A stretch of DNA of 64,000 nucleotides, from positions 4,520,906 through 4,584,905 of the forward strand of contig CP053165.1 in NCBI GenBank assembly GCA_014607495.2, given 5' to 3'. Both the position numbers and the translations under genes were made by a program. Source of the stretch: Carposina sasakii (taxonomy: Eukaryota > Arthropoda > Insecta > Lepidoptera > Carposinidae). Below are positions 53,301-62,300 of this stretch, in pieces. The notes under the pieces are model-generated. The model was not told where the DNA came from and made no database searches. It saw only the letters and a program-made list of their open reading frames with translations. Numbering within the stretch: position 1 is the first letter of the stretch; each line of letters begins with the position of its first letter.

Positions 53301-56300
53301 ATTTTATAAGAGTGTAGACCTCCAAATATGTATCTTCACATTAAAATCAAATTTTTCTGATGGCTGATTTCGTTCGCGTGACATGTAATATTACGAAAAA
53401 TATGTTATGGATACTGTATTAACCTGAATTAGCGGGGAATTTAGGTAACGCCTTTCTCTTACTGTTTTATACACGGCACGGGAACTAACCTGCCACGTCG
53501 GGTAAAAAATATGCAGTTACACAGATTGTACTCATAAAATAACACCCTCCTTCAAAGGAACTATTTGATGAAACGCACTATAGTGCGGATCCAGTATAGT
53601 CTAGTATCTGCGAGCACAGAATAACCTGTGTCTTCTTAGGTGGCGCTGCGACAGCATAAACGACTGCGGCGACAACTCGGACGAGATCGGCTGCGGGACC
53701 CTACATGAGGCCACGTGGACCGCGCCTGAACCGCCGCGCGCTCCCGCCTGCGGCCGCAACCAGTTCACGTGCGGCTCCGGTATGTAGCAACTTAACATTG
53801 ATCCTTAATATCTGTGCTGTACAATCGTCTTCGTGATCTCAAACTATACTTATAGGAACACCGCCATGTATAAGTATAGTATAGGTATATGATGGCCTTC
53901 TAACTCAAGCGCTTAATCCGCAGGTGAATGCATCCCGCTGGCGTGGGTGTGCGACGGCGCCGCCGACTGCCCCGATTCCCTCGACGAGAGTGGCTGCTCG
54001 TCCCGTCCCCCGCATGCCTGCCCGCCCCGCCACGCGCCCTGCGCCGACCGCCGCGGCTGTGTGGCGCAGGCACAGCTCTGCGACGGTGCGTAGTGTGAAA
54101 ACCCGCCTAATTACTAACTTTTCTTTGAATGTCAATAAAACTTTTGTTTTATTTTAATAGGTGTGCATGACTGTAGCGACGGAAGTGATGAAGAACATTG
54201 CGTCGTTCCCAAACCCGTGAGTATACATACATATATACATAATCTCTTTACATTTATGTATTGATTTTTCTCTAGTCTATGCCTATCGCCTACTAGAATT
54301 TCCGTAAGAAATCTTTACTATGGGCCGATAGATCCTTCAGATAGACCATCTGACCATGAAGCCTATTCGCACACAGACATTGCCGACACTGGAGTGTGAT
54401 TCAACACAACGCGCCTGCGAGGACCAATCAGCGTGCGTGCCGTTAGAGAAGATATGCAACGGACATCAGGATTGTTATGATGGCAGTGATGAGTCCGATT
54501 GCGGGAATAAGGATACCAATCATATGTACCAGGTAAATAATTTTCTATGTCGTAGTTTGTTTGGCTAGCTTGGCTCGAATAGTGTTTCACGTGTATAAGC
54601 ATCGCCATTACACCCAGTGGTAAATCTGCAGAGCTATTACTAGACAAAGTAAACATTATGTAATTCACCTGTAAAAATTAATTTGCAAAGATCCTTTCAT
54701 GCATGTCGTCAGAGTCCAGTAAGAAACTCAGGTCAGGGGCGTTCTTTAAGACTTATCACTGATCAAAGTTTTCTTTTTTTTATGTAGCCATCGTGATGCC
54801 ACACTGACACTTACGTACATCTGACTTCGTGCGTGGTTGTATAATTTCCTTCGTGATTCTGCAGTTTTGGCTATCCCTCTTTGGGAACTTATCCGTCTAT
54901 GTTTACATAGTATGTACCTATATCCCATTGTCATCAGCTCGTAAGTCTAGGCGTGGACCAGTCGTCGATAAACTCGTCGAGTTTCCTCGTGTCTTGTTGG
55001 ATGCCGCAGCAGAAGATGGTGGTGTATAGCTATCTACCTTCCATCTCGAAGGCTAAGGACGGCGTGTGGAAGAATATGACTTGGACGCATGAAAGCGTTT
55101 ACAGGTAAGTTTCTTCATTTTACGCTATGGTAATTTACAGTAATTTCCTTACATTTTATTTGTCTTTTTCTGCGCCCATTTTGAGATAACTCCTTGGAAC
55201 TACGTCATTCCATTATTTAGTACAACTATAGCTTTAGTGACAACTGGGTTTAAATGCAAAAATAGACATAGCCTGGAACCTCTGATTTACAAACCTTGTT
55301 TTATTGTATCCTGCCTTATACCATTGAACTTGAGCATATTTAAATCTTTCTTTTTCCAGGGAAAATTCCTCAATAACTCAGGAATGTTCATACAATCTTC
55401 AAAAATGTGACTTCGTGTCTCAAATTTTGTAGATGGGTTCTTTATAGTAGGCTATTTTCATGGCTTTTTGCTTAACATGACCCTTTTGTAACCCTATAAA
55501 CTTATACTTATAGATGCTGCTATAAACTGCAGTATAGTGATCCCAATCCTCCCAATCAGTCGATTGTATTTATGAGATGTATTGCAGGTTCACAAATCTC
55601 GAGCCATTCACAAATTACAACGTCACGTTCTACATACAAGACAGCAAGTCCAACAAGACATATGCGTCGCTGCATTATGTGAATACTACTACCGGGGAAG
55701 GAGGTACGGTCCATCCATATACATAATTTAAACTGTCATATAACTATAATATAGGTAAGTAGGTACCTAAAGTTCAGGTAGTCCTGAAAAACATAATTTA
55801 TTTAATACCTACATGATGAGATTAATTTGATTACCGCGCAATGTATATCGTTTTATTTCACTGCACTTGTTGAAGAATGTATGGTGTTACGACGCTGTTT
55901 TTGTACCATGTCATTTTTGTTTTGTCCAATTTATTTCTCGATTAACTATGTCTTGTAAAAGGTATTTAAAAGTTTAATCTCCTACCGCGCATGTCTCAAG
56001 AGTCAAATAAAGAATTTAGGGGCGTTGTCTCTGACGATGAGCTATTAACTTCCGTCCCTGATCTTTACTTTTGACCTATGCTAGACTGTAGTGTTAAGTT
56101 GCTTGTCACTGATCTTTAAAATCTTACCCTATACTAGGCTGTAGTATCGAATTCGCGATCCTGTAGTTATCCCATTTTGGGAACATAGCCATAATATGTA
56201 TATGTATGAGTAAAAGTTTATATATAGAACTAAATTGTGATATATTTTTATTAATTTGCAGTACCATCACCGCCTCTTCGCGTGACCGTTCGTCAACTAA

Positions 56301-59300
56301 TCGGTTCTCGTGTGAACGTGCTATGGGATCCACCCAAAACTACCAATGGAGTGATACTTTACTACACGCTGTCGTACGCCCCGCCCATTCCGCCTGTCAA
56401 AACTAAATATAACGCGGTACAAGGCATCACTTCGGTCACTGTTGAGGGTTATTTTAAGCCTAATGTCAATTATTCATTCTGGGTAAGTTTTGTATATCAT
56501 ATTAAAACTTTATAATAATTTTTGGCAATTCATGCCAATCAGAGCCAAGTAGATATTATTTAGCGCAATAATCTAGCAGAAATGGTAATAATGACACTTT
56601 GACTGTAATAAAGAAAAGACCTATTTTTTAAAGAATTTTTGACAAAATTGTCAGATCATTTTGATCATACAGGGTCGATAGAAATTTTGTTTTCAAAAGC
56701 TAATGTGCCTTTTTTCAATATTGGCATTTACGAATGAGTATCCAATATTACACAAATGCACACGAATGCATTTAAACCCTATATCTTTAAATATTTTATC
56801 TATTTGATGAATTGATCATATTTGCCATTATGATTAACGTAAAATGCATAAATACCTATTTTCCAGTTGACCGCATCAAACTCCGCATTCACATCGGAAT
56901 CGTCGGAAGTAGCGTACCTAATGTTTGATGAGGTTGGCGATGTGGATGCGTTGGCCAACGTTAGTGTCGACCGATCTCAACCGTTGGCGGTTGGCCTACA
57001 GTGGCACCAAATACGATCCGCCGACAATTATGTGGTCAAAGTGAGGCTGCCCAGCCGATATGTTAGCCCTGAGCCCTTGACTACGAAGGATACTAATATT
57101 ACTGGTTAGTATTTGCCATCAATATAGTAAGCATGAACCTTTTTACGCGCCCGCCGTAACGCTATCGACTCGCAAGTGAAATCGATGAGATATGACAGTG
57201 TGACGATATCGTTACGGACTTATCGAGAGGTTCGTGCTTGCCCCACAGTTGTCATTTTTTTCTTGTGCCGAAATGTGGTCCCGGAACTACTTAGACAAAG
57301 CCTATTCCTTAACAGCATAAGTGATATATTCTAATCGACGTTAACTACTTGTAATACCGCTCTAGTTTTCCTCTATCAAAGATGTTAATTTTGACCAAGT
57401 TGAACTATATTTTGTCCTTGTAAGCTAGACCTGTCATTTCACGACTTTGATGATTTTAAGGAGGTCGGATTAAACCAGTAATGCACATCAGCATTACTGT
57501 TTTAATCCGACCTCCTTAAAAATAACTTATATCTAAGACATAAAGTATTTCTTATACGAAACCACTATCACTGCAATGATCTCACCTAGATTTAGATTTT
57601 TTTTGCTTAAACAATAATGTAAATTTTTTTTTATCATTTTCAAATCTTTTTTAGTAAAAAATCTACCGCCAGGCGTAGATCTACTAATTGACGTAATGGC
57701 GTCTAAAAACAACGTTACCGGAAAACCGTTTACGATACCGCTGCGTACGCCGGGCGAACCCGACGAGGTTTTAAACTTGACCGCCATCTTGTTGAAAGAG
57801 AAACGCACGTCCGTTCAGCTGACGTGGAATCCGCCGAAAAGTGAGAAATATAAGGGCAAGGATTTGGAGTACGAAGTGCGGTATTTCTATATGGTTGGCG
57901 TTGAAGAATTGCCGGAAAGTAAGTGATAAAAATAATGATACTGTTTTACAAATAAGCAGACTATATATGTATATATATATGTCGTGGCCATATCGTAGAA
58001 TTGATCATTTCATGAAATGGTCGAGCATTTCATGAAATGGTCGCATTTCATGAAAAGTTCAACTGTCTATTGGCCACATCATGATATGGTTTGGGCAGAT
58101 CGATGATTAAAAATCGTTTCTCGATATGGGCAACTTCATTTCATGAAGTGGTCAAGATTATTGATCATATCGTAAAATAGTGACATGAATCACCGGTAGA
58201 GGCGCTGTGCGCGTTTTATTTATGTGTGAAGATGGCGGATTTTTCTTTTTAGGTTATAAAACAAATTAAAGAGAGTAGGGTGACTATGCAGAAGAAGTTC
58301 ACGGATAGTGTGTTATATTGTATAATGTATATTAGACTTAATGGTGGTTTATAATAATATTGTTAAACAAAAACCTTAGATTACGATAGGTTAGGTTAGG
58401 TTAGGTTAGACTATGACAAATGACGCACGAGCCGAGCGAGCGGAGCGAGCGTGCCCAGGCAGCGTCCGGCGATGTGCCAGATGCGAATCGCTTTTGTAAA
58501 GTCTTTTATGTTTTTAAATATTATATTGTGAAAATATCACATAAATAATAGCAAAAAAAATCATACCATCATACCTTATGGTATACTTATATATGGTGTA
58601 AGCTCTTACCACATTCGGATTTTATGGACACCCTGTTAATACGATTTGGCCAAACGTGGATGACAAAATCGTGAAATGTAGACGATTTAACGATCTGGTC
58701 AAATTGAATTGGCCACTTCATGAAATGCGACCACTTCATGAAATGCTCGACCATTTCATGAAATTATCAATTTAACAATATGGCCACGACATATATATGT
58801 ATCATTATTTTTTTACGTAATACAAAATGTATAACTGTTGTCCCAAATATTTAAATAAAAAAATAAATAAACATGGTAAATCGTTGATCTTGTGCACTTA
58901 ACATATTTTACCAATAAGCAGACAAAATAATGTTAATAATATTGTAAGAATAATTTATTCTTCCTGCACTTTATCCTATTGTTTCGTTTGAACTTATTTT
59001 GCCGAGGATTAGGTATTGGTTTAACGGCCGTCTGACTGCTTACGCCATTTTAAAGTGAACTGAATGATCGATTAAAAGTTTGAACGAATAAGTTAATGAA
59101 TTGAATGAATCCAAAAAATAAATGAATGAAACAAATAGATGTCGTAATCACATCCGATTTACCAGGAAGCCAGAGCTATTTAAGAGGAAGTTGAGTAAAT
59201 ATCATTTTAAAACAATAAGTAACACCTGTTGGACATTATTGTATCCCGTTGCTTTAGTACACAAACAGACAACCAAGTACTGTCTGTATTGTGAAGTGTC

Positions 59301-62300
59301 ATCTATTATGTTTTACCTTATTGCAACAATAGTAATTATTATTAATTATGTATTTGATTTGAAATCAATTACTTTTCCAGACGTACACATAATAACAAAG
59401 AACACGAGTGTGATAATAGATTCTCTGCGAGCGTGCGAAAGTTACCTGTTTGTGGTGGGCCTTGTAGGTGGACCCATTAGCAGGCTCTCACAGATATATA
59501 CGAGGGAGAATCCCAAGTGAGTTTACATTATAATATTTGTCGTATGGTGTTATTACAGTAGAATAGCATATCTCCATGTTTGCCCTTGCGTATTGTGAGA
59601 GGCGATTAAGGGTTTCTGGGAGGTGGGCAGCAGCGCTTCCTGTGTTGACAACATAGTCCGTATATCACACTGCGGTTACCAACCTGCTTGCCCATAGTGG
59701 TGATTTATGGGCAAAATCCCCTAGAATTATGGCATGCCCTGGAAAAGGGCTACATAAAAGTTCTCATATTATATAGCTTGTTAACATGCCGTTTCGCTAC
59801 TTTACATTGCCAGCAATTTTGTCTTCAAATAATATTTCATTTATAAAAAATTCTAGTTGAAGCGAAGCCTATTTTTAGAATTTGCGATATCGGCTTTTGG
59901 TGTAACATGGTTGGTTATATCGATCGAATTATAATATTCTAACTTACTCGTACTGAGTTTTCATGTGAATTTTAGGGCACCGGTGAAGGACCTGCACGTA
60001 ATATTCGAGGACACGCGCATGCGCATACTGTGGCGCGCCAACTGTGATGTACTGAGGGAACCTGTCACATACAGGGTGAGTGTAACATGCTTTTGTAATA
60101 TTTACTTGTAACTAAGTAAGAAGAAATTTGTGTAAATATATTCTTTGCTCAAATATTTGGCAAAAGAAACCACAGCCGCTGACCATATAAATAATGGGAT
60201 AAGGGCAAAAATAAATTTAAAAAATGTTTTCTTGTAAAAGTGCATTTTGTTTGAATTTTAGGTTAATATAATAAACGATGTTTATAACAGAGAATTATTT
60301 CAGATCGTGATAGCAGAGGAGACGCGTAATGTCACCACCAGAATAGAGTTGAAGGCGACCTTTAATGCGACCATAGAACATCCGATAGATGGCGTGCAAG
60401 AGGGTGGCAGATATAATATTTGTATATCGGTAAGTTTCTATGTTCAATTTTTTTTAATTTAAGAAATAACAATTTTATATTTAAATGATGATAGGTAACA
60501 ACCACCGGGCCTAACACATATCGCTGCTCTCAAATCTGATGTCTCATGGTTGCGATTACAATTTATTTGTACAGTCATGAGTAAGAATAAGAAGTATACA
60601 TTGTTAGTTAGACTTTGAACCTTAACGCAAGAGCATAAGTACATTATGCCTCTTACACACTTTACAGGGCTATTACGTAACTAACAGTAGCAAAGTCGAA
60701 GCAATGCGATCGCGAGTGCGAGGCGGGTGTCTTCACGCGCCTTATATCTCGCCCCGCGCACACACACTCATTTTCAATTTCCGCGATCACATTGCTCCGG
60801 CTTGACTACCTACTACAAACTTGTAATAGCCGTGCCGACTCGGTAACCTAAAACCCGTTAACTTCCAGTCGCACCTCCCCGACTCGTCGCTAAGCTGTGT
60901 CCGAGTACATCACAAGCTGCCGCCGCCCCCGCGCGGTGTGTTCGCGTGGCTCGCGCCCACCAACCCGCACGTTATGGTCAGCTGGCAGCCGGCGGACAGA
61001 GCCGAGTGAGTATCATTGTGTCCGAGTACATCACAAGCTGCCCCGCTCCGCGACCATCAACCCGCACGTTATGGTCAGCTGGCAGCACAGAGCCGAGTTA
61101 TGGTCAGCTGGCAGCCGGCGGACAGAGCCGAGTGAGTAGTCATCACAAGCTGTCCGTTATGGTCAGCTGGCAGTGACATTGTGTCAGTACAACAAGCTGC
61201 CCCGCTCCGCGCCCACCAACCCGCACGTTATGGTCAGCTGGCAGCCGGCGGACAGAGCCGAGTGAGTGTCCGATACATTGCCCCGCTGCGCCCACCAACC
61301 CGCACGTCAGCGGCAGTGAGTATCATTGTGTCAGTACAAGCTGCCCCGCTCCGCGCCCACCAACCCGCACGTTATGGTCAGCTGGCAGCCGGCGGACAGA
61401 GCCGAGTGAATATCATTGTGTCCGAGTACATCACAAGCTGCCCCGCTCCGCGCCCACCAACCCGCACGTTATGGTCAGCTGGCAGCCGGCGGACAGAGCC
61501 GAGTGAGTATCATTGTGTCCGAGTACATCACAAGCTGCCCCGCTCCGCGCCCACCAACCCGCACGTTATGGTCAGCTGGCAGCCGGCGGACAGAGCCGAG
61601 TGAGTATCATTGTGTCCGAGTACATCACAAGCTGCCCCGCTCCGCAGCCCACCAACCCGCACGTTATGGTCAGCTGGCAGCCGGCGGACAGAGCCGAGTG
61701 AGTATCATTGTGTCCGAGTACATCACAAGCTGCCCCGCTCCGCGCCCACCAACCCGCACGTTATGGTCAGCTGGCAGCCGGCGGACAGAGCCGAGTGCAT
61801 TGATGCTGCCCCGCTCCGCGCCCACCAACCCGCACGTTATGGTCAGCTGGCAGCCGGCGGACAGAGCCGAGTGAGTATCATTGTGTCCGAGTACATCACA
61901 AGCTGCCCCGCTCCGCGCCCACCAACCCGCACGTTATGGTCAGCTGGCAGCCGGCGGACAGAGCCGAGTGAGTATCATTGTGTCCGAGTACATCACAAGC
62001 TGCCCCGCTCCGCGCCCACCAACCCGCACGTTATGGTCAGCTGGCAGCCCCGAGCACATCCGAGTACATCACAAGCTGCCCCGCTCCGCGCCCACCAACC
62101 CGCACGTTATGGTCAGCTGGCAGCCGGCGGACAGAGCCGAGTGAGTATCATTGTGTCCGAGTACATCTATAGCCCGAGTAGCTTATAGCCTAAGATCCCA
62201 CTGCTGATGTACGACGCTCATCTGTTCAATAATATTTTTCCCAACAGTGTAAAATACGAGGTAGTGGTATCTAGCAAGGAAATACCGGAGGACCTACTAC

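Larger units (their letters stand above)
49980..54532 (+). other. SORL1 exons 10-18: ten LDLR class A repeats
   Basis: Calcium-cage motifs of the CDGxxDCxDxSDE type occur ten times: [119 protein letters not shown] and [13 protein letters not shown]. Human SorLA has eleven. Repeats 2 and 3 (exons 10-11) are irregular: after SDEK the final Cys is not where it is expected, and an acidic linker, [11 protein letters not shown], intervenes. Confidence 0.9.

Noticed and set aside
58387..58409. A telomere or chromosome end
   Set aside because: Only four to five TTAGG units, inside a mobile element and an intron, with single-copy gene sequence on both sides.
61006..62168. Regular repeats as a CRISPR array
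   Set aside because: The units are contiguous copies of a eukaryotic exon and intron junction with no unique spacers, in an insect genome.
60897..62188. Long overlapping plus-strand open frames of up to 192 codons rich in HKLPRSAP and PADRAE
   Set aside because: They are frame-shifted reads of the exon 27 minisatellite. The unit is 97 bp, so the frame changes each time, and the real exon frame ends in TGA right after the donor.
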